Positions 10,831 to 19,856 are shown, counted from the first letter of the stretch. The stretch: DNA of 64,000 nt from Azorhizobium sp965227945 (GCA_965227945.1 CBDDGQ010000006.1:2542001-2606000); one strand, 5' to 3'. Notes: generated from the letters alone by a model not told the origin. A program made the numbers and translations.

Positions 10831-10857
10831 AAGGCCCGGCTCGCGCCGGGCCTTTTT
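10831..10857 (+). terminator. Original maeB / autotransporter terminator, right copy with T-run
   Basis: A GGCCCGGC stem with TCGC loop is followed by TTTTT. It lies 20 bases past the stop of the convergent GDSL autotransporter gene. Before the insertion this hairpin would have served maeB from the other side. Confidence 0.7.
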
Positions 10858-10873
10858 GTTGGCGGCGCCGGGA

Positions 10874-13800
10874 TCACCAGCGGTACTTGAGATCCACCGA
10901 GAACACCTGCGCCGTCATCTGGTCGGCCAGTTGCAGTTCGTAGCGGGTGGAGACCCGCAGATTGGCGCCCTGCTGGGCGGAAAGGCCGGCGGCCAGGACG
11001 CCGATATTGCGCCCGAGCCCCGTGCCCTCCACCGTGAAGGGTGCGGCCGGGGCGCCGATCAGGCCCGCGGTGGTGGCCACATTCGTGTCGCCGAAGTTGT
11101 AATAATACCGGGCGCTCATCTCCGGGGTGAGGGTGAAGGCCCCGGCATCCATTGTGTTGGAGAGCCGCAGCCCCACGGAGGGCATGGCGAGGTCCAGCGT
11201 CTGGGAGCCCACCACCAGGCCGGCGGAGAAGGCATTGGCCTCGGTGAAGCCGCCGCGCGTCAGATGGTACCAGTCGAAGCCGACGCTGGGCTCGATGGAC
11301 ACGGTGTTGAAGCCGTAGGTGCCGCCGGCCTTGACCGACAGGGTCACGTCATTGCCGCTGGCGCTGCCGGTGGCGGTGCGGGAGAGCGCGCCGAACGCCA
11401 GGGTGCGGCTGGTGGTGTAGTCCACATAGGCATAGGCGAGGGTGCCATCGACGAACAGGGCGCCCTGCTGCCAGGAGCCGTAAAGCGAGGCCTGATAGCT
11501 GTCGGCGCTGCCATTGCCGCCCTGGTGGCCATCATTGTTGAACGCCCCATAGCCGAGGCTCGCGCCCACCAGGCCGTTGCCGATGCTCTTGTCGAGCCCC
11601 AGGATGACGCCGAGCCCGGTCATGTCATAGGCGCCGGCACCGCCGACGCTGCCGGGGCCGCCCATCACCCGCGCCCAGGCGGAGATGCCGTCACCGGTGG
11701 CTGCACCGGTGGCTGCCCCGGTGCCGGCGTTCGACACCGCCGCACTCGCGCCCTGCAGCAGGCTGCCGAGGCCGGAGGCATCCTGTCCCAGCGACAAAGC
11801 GGGGGCATCGGTGGCCACGTCCCGGCCGGCGCGGCGCGTGGCCATGCGATCTTCCATGGCGCGGGTGAACTGGCCGCGCTGGATGGCGTCCGAGGTCATC
11901 AGATTGCCGATGGACACGCCCGAGAGCTGGTCCAGGGCATTGGCGCCGGCGACGTTGGTGCCGGTGGTGTCGAGGCCGTAGAAGACATTGTCCAAGTCGC
12001 CCTGGGCCGTGGGCAGATACAGACGGTTCAGATAGCTGGCCACCGCGCGCTGGTTGGCGGTGGTGGCGGGCGCGGCGAAGTCGCGGGCGAACTGAACGGT
12101 CGCCGAATTGGGGCCGTAGGTCAGGGTCTCGGACAGGAACGGGCTCATGTCCACCACCGCGTCATAGGCGCCGATGCGCGCCCCGCCGGAATTGGCGAAG
12201 GTGAAGCGCTGGGTGGTGATCTTGTCCGTCGGGTCGGTGACGATCTGCACCGTACCATCGAGGCTCAAGGTGCCGTTGACCACCAGATGGTCGGTACGGT
12301 TCGTATCCACTTCCAATTGATAGACGCCGCTGTCGGTGAAGCGGACATCCCCATTGATGGTCAGCGTGCCGATGGAATTGCCCGGCGCCAAAGTGCCGGC
12401 AATCACCATGCCGCCGGCCCGTCCATCGGCGCTCAGCGCCCCGGCCGTCGCCGTGATGATGGTGCCCGAACCGCCGAGGATGGCGCCGGCGGCCACGTCC
12501 ATGCGGTAGGAGATGTAAGGATTTGTGGTGTTGATCTTCAGCGTGCCGCCGGCGACCGTGGTCTGCTGCCGGCCGATGGTGGCACTGGCCACCGTGAGGT
12601 TCTGCTGGTTGGCGCTGGTGTTCATGGTGGTGCGCAGGTCGAGGACGCCGGCACCGGTCTTGGTGAGGGCGCCGTCGCCCGACAGCGTGTTGTTCTGCAA
12701 GGTCAAGGTGGCGCCCGCGCGGGCATCGAACGTGCCGCCCTGGCTGGCGATCATCACATTGCGCTGCATGAGCAGCGACTGACTGGCGGAGATGGCACCG
12801 CCGCGCAGCGTCAGCACGCCGGACTGTGCGCCGAGGTTGGCATCGGACGAAATGCTGACCGTGCCCTGGTCGATGCGCGTGCCCCCGGAGTAGCTGTTCA
12901 GGCCGGCGAGGGTGAGGGTGGATTCCCCCTGCTTGATGAGGGAGCCGGCCACAGGGGTGCCCTGGGCCGTCACGCCATCGCTTATGGTGCCGGCGAAGGT
13001 GCGGTCGCGGATCTCGATATTGGCCACATACGGCATGTTGAGCGCCACCGGCGCGCCCAGTTCCAGCCAATCGGTATCCTGGGCATAGACCGCGATCATT
13101 TCATGGGCTTTGGTGGTGGGGTGGAATTGGTCCCAGAACAGATAATTCCCCACCGTGCTCTCGGAGCAATTGTTGGCATACTTGCCGGTGTCGGCGTTGA
13201 CGCAGTTCTGCGTGGCGTTGGTGAAACCGTAAGCCGTTGGGTTGGCCTGCACTTCCGCCAGCAGGGCGGCGGTGTCGATGATCACGATCCGCGTGTTGGG
13301 GTTGGCCGCCGAAAATTCATCGCCCAGGGTGTAAAGCGCGGCCTTGAGGTCGCGATTGGTCTGCTTGACCGCTGTGCTCAGTTCGGTGTGCAGCGGATCG
13401 GCCAGGGATGCGAACTTCGGCGTGGTGCTCACGTCCGCCACGGTGGGCACATAATAGGTCACGCCTTTCTGGGCCACATCCGGGCGCAGGGCGAAGGCGT
13501 TGTTGATGGTGCGCAGATCATCGGGAACCGCGTTGACGATGGCATCGTGCGGCTTCTTTAGGTTGGGGGTCTTGGTATCCTCGATCTCCTGGCGGAAATT
13601 GTTGCCGCCGATCCAGAAGGTCACGAGGGGCTTGTTGCCATAGTCCGAAGCCGGGCCCGGTGAGGTGGCGCTGAAAAAGAAGCTTCTCGGCGTGCCCGTC
13701 AGCGCGTCCTTGAACTGGCCGACCTGCTGTTCCAGGTGCTGGATCACGGTCGCCACCGCGGTATCGTAAGCCTCGCCCGTGACCGCGCCGCCCCAGGCGA

Positions 13801-14128
13801 GATTGCGGTCGGCATTGTAGGGCAAGCCGTTCAACTGCGAGAGATATTCGGCCCAGACTTTGCCGTTGGAGAAGTGGCCCTTGTAATAGAGCGGCCCCAG
13901 GGGTTGCCGGTAGTCTTTGCTCTCGCTGCCGTCACCGACAAAGATCGTGCCGATAGCGCTGAAGATCGACAAGGTGGTTTCGATCTTCGACGTGCGGGCA
14001 TAGGTGCGTCCCACGTCCGAGAGGCTGTCGCCGAGGCTCCACAGAGAACTGTAGGTGGGCGCCGCGGTTTGCGCCAAGGCGGTGCCGGACAGCAGGGCGA
14101 GCGAAAGGGCTGCGAGAAGCGATCGCAT
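10874..14128 (-). CDS. Autotransporter with GDSL-esterase passenger
   Basis: A 1084-residue outer-membrane protein. Residues 1-19 are a signal peptide ending ALA-Q. A GDSL/SGNH lipase-esterase passenger follows: nucleophile Ser35 in SLGDSLSD, a GHFSNGKVW block, oxyanion Asn in WIGGNNF (about 172-178), and Asp333/His336 in DQFHP. Residues of about 390-640 contain passenger-associated beta-helix repeats (STLTLAGLNSYSGGTRIDQG). The last 270 residues or so form the beta-barrel translocator, ending in the aromatic KYRW. The likely role is a surface-displayed esterase or lipase of the EstA type; substrate unknown. The start is at MRSLLAALSL, with GGAG nine bases upstream. Low-GC DNA lies upstream. 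It is convergent with maeB across the insertion sequence. Confidence 0.93.
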   Translation of the reverse strand: MRSLLAALSLALLSGTALAQTAAPTYSSLWSLGDSLSDVGRTYARTSKIETTLSIFSAIGTIFVGDGSESKDYRQPLGPLYYKGHFSNGKVWAEYLSQLNGLPYNADRNLAWGGAVTGEAYDTAVATVIQHLEQQVGQFKDALTGTPRSFFFSATSPGPASDYGNKPLVTFWIGGNNFRQEIEDTKTPNLKKPHDAIVNAVPDDLRTINNAFALRPDVAQKGVTYYVPTVADVSTTPKFASLADPLHTELSTAVKQTNRDLKAALYTLGDEFSAANPNTRIVIIDTAALLAEVQANPTAYGFTNATQNCVNADTGKYANNCSESTVGNYLFWDQFHPTTKAHEMIAVYAQDTDWLELGAPVALNMPYVANIEIRDRTFAGTISDGVTAQGTPVAGSLIKQGESTLTLAGLNSYSGGTRIDQGTVSISSDANLGAQSGVLTLRGGAISASQSLLMQRNVMIASQGGTFDARAGATLTLQNNTLSGDGALTKTGAGVLDLRTTMNTSANQQNLTVASATIGRQQTTVAGGTLKINTTNPYISYRMDVAAGAILGGSGTIITATAGALSADGRAGGMVIAGTLAPGNSIGTLTINGDVRFTDSGVYQLEVDTNRTDHLVVNGTLSLDGTVQIVTDPTDKITTQRFTFANSGGARIGAYDAVVDMSPFLSETLTYGPNSATVQFARDFAAPATTANQRAVASYLNRLYLPTAQGDLDNVFYGLDTTGTNVAGANALDQLSGVSIGNLMTSDAIQRGQFTRAMEDRMATRRAGRDVATDAPALSLGQDASGLGSLLQGASAAVSNAGTGAATGAATGDGISAWARVMGGPGSVGGAGAYDMTGLGVILGLDKSIGNGLVGASLGYGAFNNDGHQGGNGSADSYQASLYGSWQQGALFVDGTLAYAYVDYTTSRTLAFGALSRTATGSASGNDVTLSVKAGGTYGFNTVSIEPSVGFDWYHLTRGGFTEANAFSAGLVVGSQTLDLAMPSVGLRLSNTMDAGAFTLTPEMSARYYYNFGDTNVATTAGLIGAPAAPFTVEGTGLGRNIGVLAAGLSAQQGANLRVSTRYELQLADQMTAQVFSVDLKYRW

Positions 14129-14466
14129 GAAAAACTCCAAGCACAAGGATCTGCATCGGCGGGCGGCCGGCGCAGGGGCGGATGGCTGATGAATGCAGGT
14201 GCTATGGCCGAGACGGAGGTCTACCGGCCGGCGCAGCAGGCGCCTTTAGCTAAGATGAAAGTTTTCGTAACAAGCTCCCCCACGAAGCGAACGATTAGTC
14301 TCTATAATATCGCTTTAGCGTGGAGTCACGTCGTCGATATGAAGCTTTACCAGCTAGACGACAGCTTCGGATTCGCAACTAGGCTTGCGGGTGGTGCTTG
14401 AATACTATCTTCTACCGAAGAAAGTGGTATTCTGCCCCGGTCAAAGATGGCCGGGGCAGTGGGTCT
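14129..14466. other. Intergenic region with a low-GC core and one hairpin
   Basis: Bases of about 14235-14430 are visibly poorer in G+C than the surroundings. No credible gene was found in them. The region must hold the promoter of the GDSL autotransporter; on the minus strand, TATTAT near 14312 is a possible -10 box without a clear -35 partner. A CTGCCCCGG / CCGGGGCAG hairpin at 14432-14459 lies just past the stop of the permease gene and may end its transcript, though no T-run follows. Confidence 0.45.
14432..14459 (-). terminator. Hairpin downstream of the MHS permease gene
   Basis: Nine-base perfect arms CTGCCCCGG and CCGGGGCAG surround a ten-base loop, 7 bases past the permease stop codon. 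There is no T-run, so termination is plausible but not certain. Confidence 0.4.
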
Positions 14467-15798
14467 TCAACCGTTGTGGGCCTGGGCCTCCTGGTCGATG
14501 CGCGAGGCCTTCTTGGTGTCCGGCATGAACACATAGACCAGCAGTGAGCAGCAGATCACCGCCGTGGCGTACCAATAGAACCAGTTCTCATGGCCGATGC
14601 TCTTGAACCACAAGGCGATATATTCCGCCGTGCCACCGAACAGCGACACCGCCACCGCATAGGGTAGCCCCACGCCGGAGGCGCGGATGGCAGCGGGGAA
14701 CAGTTCCGCTTTCACCACCGCATTGATGGAGGTGTAGCCCGAGACGATGAGCCACGCCGCGGCGATCAGCAGGAAGGCCACCCAGGGGCCGCTCGCCTGC
14801 TGGATGGCGGTGAGCAGCGGCACGGTGAAGAGGGTGCCCAGCACGCCGAAGCCGATCAGCAGCGGCCGGCGGCCGATGCGGTCGGACAGCGCGCCATAGA
14901 GCGGTTGCAGGCACATGGCGAAGATCAGCGAGCCGGCGCTGACCCAGGTGGTCTGGGCATCGGTGAGGCCGGCCGAGAGCTTCAGGAACTTCTGCATGTA
15001 GGTGGTGTAGACATAGAAAGCGAGCGTGCCGCCGGCGGTGAGGCCGAACACCAGGGCCACTTCCCGGGGGTGGTCCAGCAGCCCGCGCAGGGTGCTGGTC
15101 CTCGCGCCGGGCTTGCGCTTCTCGCGCTCGAAGGCCTCGGTTTCCTGGAGGTTGCGCCGCATCACCAAGGTGAACAGGGCAAGACCGGCGCCGATGAAGA
15201 ACGGAATGCGCCAGCCCCAGGCCCGCAATTGCTCGTTGGTGAGCAGCACGTTCTGGAGCACCAGCAGCACCAGCAGGGCAGTGAGCTGCCCGCCGATCAG
15301 CGTGACATACTGGAACGAGGAGTAGAAGCCGCGCTCCTTGGAGGTGGCCATCTCCGACAGATAGGTGGCGCTGGAGCCATATTCGCCGCCGAGGCTCAGC
15401 CCCTGCAACAGGCGGGCGACCAGCAGCAGCACCGGGGCCAGGACGCCGATGGTGGCATAGGTGGGCGTCACCGCGATGATCAGCGAGCCGAAGCACATCA
15501 GCAGCACGGACAGCATCAAGGCTTTGCGCCGGCCCAGATTGTCGCCGATATAGCCGAACACCCAGCCGCCCACCGGCCGCATGAAGAAGCCGAGCGCGAA
15601 GATGCTGGCGGTGGCCAGCAGTTCGGCCACCGGGTCCTCATTGGGGAAGAAGGACTTGGCGAAATAGAGCGCGAACGCCGAATAGGCGTAGAAATCGTAC
15701 CACTCCACGAGATTGCCCGCGGAGCCGATCAGGATCGCCTTGATGCGGCGGGCCCGGTCGCCGAGGCTGTCATGGGCCGAGACTGGGATGGATGCCAT
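14467..15798 (-). CDS. MFS transporter, metabolite:H+ symporter (MHS) family, alpha-ketoglutarate-permease-like
   Basis: A 443-residue inner-membrane protein with 12 predicted spans. The N-terminal block GNLVEWYDFYAYSAFALYFAKSFFP is the hallmark of the MHS family (KgtP, ProP, citrate permeases). The loop motif GYIGDNLGRRKAL follows transmembrane helix 2, and GALSDRIGRRPLL marks the second half. It probably imports a dicarboxylate or a compatible solute by proton symport; the sequence does not fix the substrate. The start is at MASIPVSAHD because GGAGG lies ten bases upstream; a longer frame begins with arginine-rich sequence. It is a monocistronic gene between two unrelated loci. Confidence 0.9.
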   Translation of the reverse strand: MASIPVSAHDSLGDRARRIKAILIGSAGNLVEWYDFYAYSAFALYFAKSFFPNEDPVAELLATASIFALGFFMRPVGGWVFGYIGDNLGRRKALMLSVLLMCFGSLIIAVTPTYATIGVLAPVLLLVARLLQGLSLGGEYGSSATYLSEMATSKERGFYSSFQYVTLIGGQLTALLVLLVLQNVLLTNEQLRAWGWRIPFFIGAGLALFTLVMRRNLQETEAFEREKRKPGARTSTLRGLLDHPREVALVFGLTAGGTLAFYVYTTYMQKFLKLSAGLTDAQTTWVSAGSLIFAMCLQPLYGALSDRIGRRPLLIGFGVLGTLFTVPLLTAIQQASGPWVAFLLIAAAWLIVSGYTSINAVVKAELFPAAIRASGVGLPYAVAVSLFGGTAEYIALWFKSIGHENWFYWYATAVICCSLLVYVFMPDTKKASRIDQEAQAHNG

Positions 15799-15979
15799 CG
15801 TGTTCACGCCTCCGAGATGCGCACCGCACAGACGGAAGCGTTGTTGCCGCCTGAAGCGGTGCCTGCACTGTGCAAGCGTCAACGCTTTGGGGGCGCACAA
15901 TCGGCCCTTAAACCGGGGATAGCGGCGGGGCAATCCTCCTTAAGACACCTGCCCTTAGGAGAGATGCAGGCGCAGGCGG

Positions 15980-17281
15980 TCAGCTGTTCCAGCGCTTGGG
16001 GCGGTAGAAGGTGTGGACGCCGATGCGGTCCAGCTTACGCATTTCCCGCACCCAGGAGGGATGCACCCAATAGGCATGGTAATGGGTGGCGCGGCCCACA
16101 CTCTCCAGCCACAGCTTGCCGTCCAGCATGTCGGCGGAGATCTGCTTGGCCTGCACCCACATGTCCGGCTCGCGCACCACGTCCTTCACATCGTCACAGG
16201 CGAAGGTGAACTGGCAGGCCAGGTGCCGGTGCGCGTTCTGGTACACCGTCTTGCACACGTCGTTGGGGTAATAGCCGGAGAACACCCGGTTGAGCACCAC
16301 CTGCGCCACCGCGATCTGGCCGCGCTTGGGCTCGCCGCGGCTCTCGAAATAAATTGCCTCCGCCAGGCATTTTTCCGCCCGGGCGCGGGCCGGACCTTCC
16401 AGGTTCAGGCGCTCGGCGAAGGTGGGGCCGGTCAGGCGCGACAAGGGGGTGCCCTCGTCGCGGCGGCTGAGGAACGGCGCCGAAACCGGGATCGGCACCA
16501 GCGTCTGGGGCATCGCCACGGCCGCATGCTCGAAGGCGAGCGCCGGGAACTGGCTGGGGTCGGTGCCGAACACCACGGCGCGGTCGCGGTAGAGCGGGCT
16601 GTCCTCGCCGTCGCTGTCGCCGCCCAGATCCGCCCAACCCTGGTCGTCCTTGGCCACCGGGAACAGCGCGTCGCTGCCGATGCCGCCGCCGGAGGGGGCA
16701 CGGGCCACCATGGGTCCGAGATCGGCGGGGCTGATGTCGGCGCCGGTGATGTCGGGGCCGAACAATTCGGGGCCCTCGTCGTCGCTGGCCACCGCCTCGT
16801 CATCGAGATGCGGCAGCGACAGCAGGCTGTCCAGCGCCAGTTCCAGATAGACGCTGCCGCCGGTGGGGCTCGGCCCGAAGATGGGCGGCAAATCGGCATC
16901 CGCATCCAGCGCCGGGGTCTGGCCGGCGCGGGCGTCGGGGGCGCCGAGAATGAGCGGCGGGGGATAGCTGAAGTTGTCCTCGCCGGCCGGGGCGACGGCG
17001 GCCAGGGCGCCGGGTGATTCGGCGAGCGTGAAGCCAAGGCCGGCGCCCAGAGCCGGCGGCAGGTCGAGGGTGGCCACCTTCAGCGCCTTCAGCGGCGCGC
17101 CCAGCAGCAGGTTCGGCCCGCGCTCGGCGAGCGAGCGGGTCAGCATGGCATCGGAGGGCAGCGACTGGCCGAAGGCGGGCGACAGGGCCAGGGCCAGGGG
17201 CACGGTGCAGGCGAGGGGCCGCAGCGGGGCGATCACTCGCCAGAAGAATGCGCGCCCGTGGCCGCTTCGCCGTCCCACCAT
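15980..17281 (-). CDS. Cell wall hydrolase, SleB-type (Hydrolase_2)
   Basis: A 433-residue protein. A hydrophobic signal segment (about residues 13-38, ending SPAFGQ) sends it to the periplasm. A long low-complexity region rich in Asp, Pro and Gly (about 60-300) precedes the C-terminal catalytic domain of about 130 residues. That domain begins CLAEAIYFESRGEPKRGQIAVAQVVLNRV, with the Glu of AIYFESRGE as the likely acid. This is the fold of spore-cortex and other peptidoglycan lytic enzymes; in alphaproteobacteria it serves wall remodelling. The start at MVGRRSGHGR has GGGGCGGAG just upstream, while a longer in-frame ATG at 17335 lacks one. Its start is 67 bases downstream of the meaB stop on the same strand. 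Confidence 0.87.
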   Translation of the reverse strand: MVGRRSGHGRAFFWRVIAPLRPLACTVPLALALSPAFGQSLPSDAMLTRSLAERGPNLLLGAPLKALKVATLDLPPALGAGLGFTLAESPGALAAVAPAGEDNFSYPPPLILGAPDARAGQTPALDADADLPPIFGPSPTGGSVYLELALDSLLSLPHLDDEAVASDDEGPELFGPDITGADISPADLGPMVARAPSGGGIGSDALFPVAKDDQGWADLGGDSDGEDSPLYRDRAVVFGTDPSQFPALAFEHAAVAMPQTLVPIPVSAPFLSRRDEGTPLSRLTGPTFAERLNLEGPARARAEKCLAEAIYFESRGEPKRGQIAVAQVVLNRVFSGYYPNDVCKTVYQNAHRHLACQFTFACDDVKDVVREPDMWVQAKQISADMLDGKLWLESVGRATHYHAYWVHPSWVREMRKLDRIGVHTFYRPKRWNS

Positions 17282-17348
17282 GTCTCCGCCCCGGTTCGCA
17301 CCTGACCGGCGATGGGCCGGTTGCGGAGATGACAATGAATAATCAACC

Positions 17349-18284
17349 TTACCCGCCCGTTAAACCCACGGCGATCGCCGCCTCGCGGGTGAACGGGCCG
17401 CCCACCGGAGCGGGCAATGCGCGCATGCGCTTGAGGCCCTCGGTGCCGAATCGCACCTTCACCGCCTCCTCCACCCAGCGGTCCTGCTGGGCGGTGCGCT
17501 GGGCGTCGCGGCGGCCGTCGGCGCCCAGATAGGCGGCATGGGCGGCGGTGGCCTCCGCAAAGGCGTCCAGCCCCTCGCCGGTGGCGGCGGACAGGCGGAT
17601 GACGGGCACGTTCCAGGTGCCGGCGGCCCCCGCCAGGGACAAGGCGCCGGAGACGTCGGAGGCGGCGCGGCGGGCCATGTCGGCCATGTCGGCCTTGGTG
17701 ACCACGATGATGTCCGGCAGCTCCATGACGCCGGCCTTCATGAATTGCAGGCTGTCGCCGGAGGCCGGCTGGATGCACAGCACCACCGTGTCGGCCACCA
17801 GGCCGATGTCCGCTTCCGACTGCCCGACGCCGACCGTCTCCACGATCAGCAGATCGAACACCGCCCGCAGCAGCACGGCGGCGGCCACCGCATCGTCCGA
17901 GAGGCCGCCCAGGCGGTCGCGGGCGGCCATGGAGCGCACGAACACGCCGCGGTCCTCCGGATCGGTCTGGATGCGGGCGCGATCGCCCAGCAGCGCGCCG
18001 CCGGTGCGGCGGGAGGAGGGGTCCACCGCCAGCACCGCGACCGACTGGCCGGCGGCACGGGCGCGCCGCACCAGCACATTGGTTAGGGTGGACTTGCCGA
18101 CGCCCGGCGGGCCGGTGAGGCCCAGCACATGGGCCTTGGCGGCGTCTGCGGCCTCATCCAGCAGCGCCACCAGAGCGGGACTGCCGCGGGCGGTCTCCAC
18201 GGCGGCGAGCGCCGCGGCCACCAGCCGTTTGCCGCCGGAGCGCAGGTCGGAAAGGGAGGGAAGGGGAGGGCGCGCGCGCATCAT
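17349..18284 (-). CDS. meaB: MeaB/ArgK-type G3E GTPase, methylmalonyl-CoA mutase chaperone
   Basis: A 311-residue P-loop GTPase. Walker A is GPPGVGKST at 58-66, the AVDPSSRRTGGALLGDRARI block follows, then the switch/Walker B segment LLIVETVGVGQSE and the base-specificity motif VTKAD. MeaB proteins load and protect adenosylcobalamin-dependent methylmalonyl-CoA mutase and related mutases. No mutase gene lies in this window, so its client must be encoded elsewhere. Two adjacent ATG codons (18284 and 18281) are both possible starts, and neither has a strong ribosome binding site. The SleB-type hydrolase gene follows on the same strand. Confidence 0.92.
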   Translation of the reverse strand: MMRARPPLPSLSDLRSGGKRLVAAALAAVETARGSPALVALLDEAADAAKAHVLGLTGPPGVGKSTLTNVLVRRARAAGQSVAVLAVDPSSRRTGGALLGDRARIQTDPEDRGVFVRSMAARDRLGGLSDDAVAAAVLLRAVFDLLIVETVGVGQSEADIGLVADTVVLCIQPASGDSLQFMKAGVMELPDIIVVTKADMADMARRAASDVSGALSLAGAAGTWNVPVIRLSAATGEGLDAFAEATAAHAAYLGADGRRDAQRTAQQDRWVEEAVKVRFGTEGLKRMRALPAPVGGPFTREAAIAVGLTGG

Positions 18285-18413
18285 GGCGCCAATCTAGAGC
18301 AGCACCGGGGAAAGAGAAGGGGCGGCAGTCGGGCGGATTTCCTCGTCGGGCATGTCACACCGCGCGCCGCCGGCTCGTCTTGTCATTGTGCGTGATGCAC
18401 CCTGGAGACAAGC

Positions 18414-18878
18414 ATGACCCCCCGCGTGAAAGCCCCCTACACATCCGCCCCCGCCGGCATCAAGGCCATGATGGCGCTGGAGGCCAGCATCGCCGCCAGC
18501 GGCCTGGAGCACAGCCTGCTGCATCTGGTGAAGCTGCGGGCCTCGCAGATCAATGGCTGCGCCTTCTGCATCCATATGCATGCCACCGACGCCCGCGCCC
18601 AGGGCGAGAGCGAGATGCGGCTGCATCTGCTGTCGGCCTGGCGCGATTCGACGCTGTACACGCCGCGCGAGCGGGCCGCCCTCGCCTGGACCGAGGCGCT
18701 GACCCGGGTTGCCGAGACCGGCGCTCCCGATGCGGACTATGATGGCCTGCGCGAAGTGTTCAGCGAGGGCGAGCAAGTGCAACTGACGTTGCAGATCGGG
18801 GCCATCAATCTGTGGAACCGGCTCCAGGTGGGCTTCCGGGTCGCCCATCCCGTGGATGCGCTCCGTGTCGCAGGCTGA
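18414..18878 (+). CDS. AhpD-like / carboxymuconolactone decarboxylase family protein
   Basis: A 154-residue all-alpha protein. The redox motif C49-A-F-C52-I-H-M-H is the signature of the AhpD-type peroxidase subgroup, in which the two cysteines and the following histidine form the proton relay. Length and the RAALAWTEALTRV helix fit this subgroup. Its 3' end overlaps the ECF41 sigma-factor gene by 23 bases, so the two are co-transcribed and probably translationally coupled. ECF41 sigma factors are known to sit beside and control such carboxymuconolactone decarboxylase, oxidoreductase or epimerase genes, which suggests a stress-related role. The start has GGAG eight bases upstream. Confidence 0.9.
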   Translation: MTPRVKAPYTSAPAGIKAMMALEASIAASGLEHSLLHLVKLRASQINGCAFCIHMHATDARAQGESEMRLHLLSAWRDSTLYTPRERAALAWTEALTRVAETGAPDADYDGLREVFSEGEQVQLTLQIGAINLWNRLQVGFRVAHPVDALRVAG

Positions 18879-19737
18879 GGGCCTCACCGCTCTGTTCGAG
18901 GCGCAGCGGCCGCGGCTGCTGCGCCTCGCCTATCGCATGCTGGGATCGCGCGCCGAGGCCGAGGACGTGGTGCAGGAGGCCTGGCTGCGCTGGCGCCGGG
19001 TGGATCCGGCCACGGTCGAGGCCCCGGCCGCTTTTCTGTCGCGTGTCGTCACGCGACTCTGCCTGGATGTGATGAAATCAGCGCGGGTGCGGCGCGAATC
19101 CTATGTGGGCGCATGGCTGCCCGAGCCGCTGATCGCGCCCGCCGATGCGCCGGACGAGGATGATCTGACCCTCACCCTGATGATGGCGCTGGAGCGTCTC
19201 TCTCCCTTGGAGCGGGCCGCCTTCCTGCTCCACGACGTGTTCGGCATGCCCCTCGACGATGTGGCGACGACGCTGGATCGCCAGGCGGGCGCGGTGCGCC
19301 AATTGGCGGTGCGGGCGCGCCGGCATGTGCAGGAGGCGCGGCCCCGGTTTCCGGTGGCGCCCGATGAGGGGGAGCTGATCGCGCAAGCCTTCTTCACCGC
19401 CAGCCGCAGCGGCGACGTGGCCGCGCTGCGGTCCCTGCTGGCGCAGACCGTGGTGTTGGAAGCCGATGGCGGCGGCAAGGTCTTGGCCTTTCGCAATCCC
19501 ATCGTCGGGCTGGAACGGGTGGTGCGGCTGTTCGATCGCCAGACCCGCAAGCCGCCGGCGCCGGAGGTCCCGTTTCAGCCGCTGTGGATCGACGGGCTGC
19601 CGGGATATGCCAGCCTCGAGCGCGGCGCCGTGCTGCAGACCACCGCGCTGGCCATCGAAGAGGGGCGCATTTCCCGCATTTTCATCACCCGCAACCCGGA
19701 CAAGCTGCACCATGTAGCGGTGCCGCGGGCGCACTGA
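18856..19737 (+). CDS. RNA polymerase ECF sigma factor, ECF41 (SigJ-like) group
   Basis: A 293-residue sigma factor with region 2 at about 13-80 (AYRMLGSRAEAEDVVQEAWLRW) and region 4 at about 110-160. A C-terminal SnoaL-like domain (about 170-290) acts as a built-in regulator in this group instead of a separate anti-sigma factor. All three ECF41 landmarks are present: WLPEP at 87-91 between regions 2 and 4, DGGGK at 204-208 and NPDKL at 280-284. It overlaps the upstream AhpD-like gene, the typical target partner. The ATG at 18856 has no obvious ribosome binding site, which fits coupling; a GTG at 18868 is an alternative. Confidence 0.92.
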   Translation: MRSVSQAEGLTALFEAQRPRLLRLAYRMLGSRAEAEDVVQEAWLRWRRVDPATVEAPAAFLSRVVTRLCLDVMKSARVRRESYVGAWLPEPLIAPADAPDEDDLTLTLMMALERLSPLERAAFLLHDVFGMPLDDVATTLDRQAGAVRQLAVRARRHVQEARPRFPVAPDEGELIAQAFFTASRSGDVAALRSLLAQTVVLEADGGGKVLAFRNPIVGLERVVRLFDRQTRKPPAPEVPFQPLWIDGLPGYASLERGAVLQTTALAIEEGRISRIFITRNPDKLHHVAVPRAH

Positions 19738-19782
19738 GGCCAGACCATCGTCGCCTGTCGCGGCCCCCGGGCCCATGAACGG

Positions 19783-19814
19783 AAAAAGGCGTCGGCTTGC
19801 GCCGACGCCTTTCC
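19783..19814. terminator. Bidirectional terminator between the sigma factor and the glycine-zipper gene
   Basis: Perfect 12-base arms (AAAGGCGTCGGC and its complement) enclose a TTGC loop, with a T-run on either strand. It serves both convergent genes. Confidence 0.8.
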
Positions 19815-19856
19815 ACTGACCGGACCCGTGCGGGGGAACGAAACCCGATCAATAGC

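Noticed and set aside
10856..13561. A 901-codon open frame on the plus strand
   Set aside because: It is antisense to the GDSL autotransporter gene; rich in Gly, Ala, His and Arg with no recognisable domain. It is a GC-composition shadow.
18289..18312. CTAGAGCA near the meaB start as a second copy of the palindromic repeat
   Set aside because: Only eight bases match and no inverted partner follows within 150 bases.
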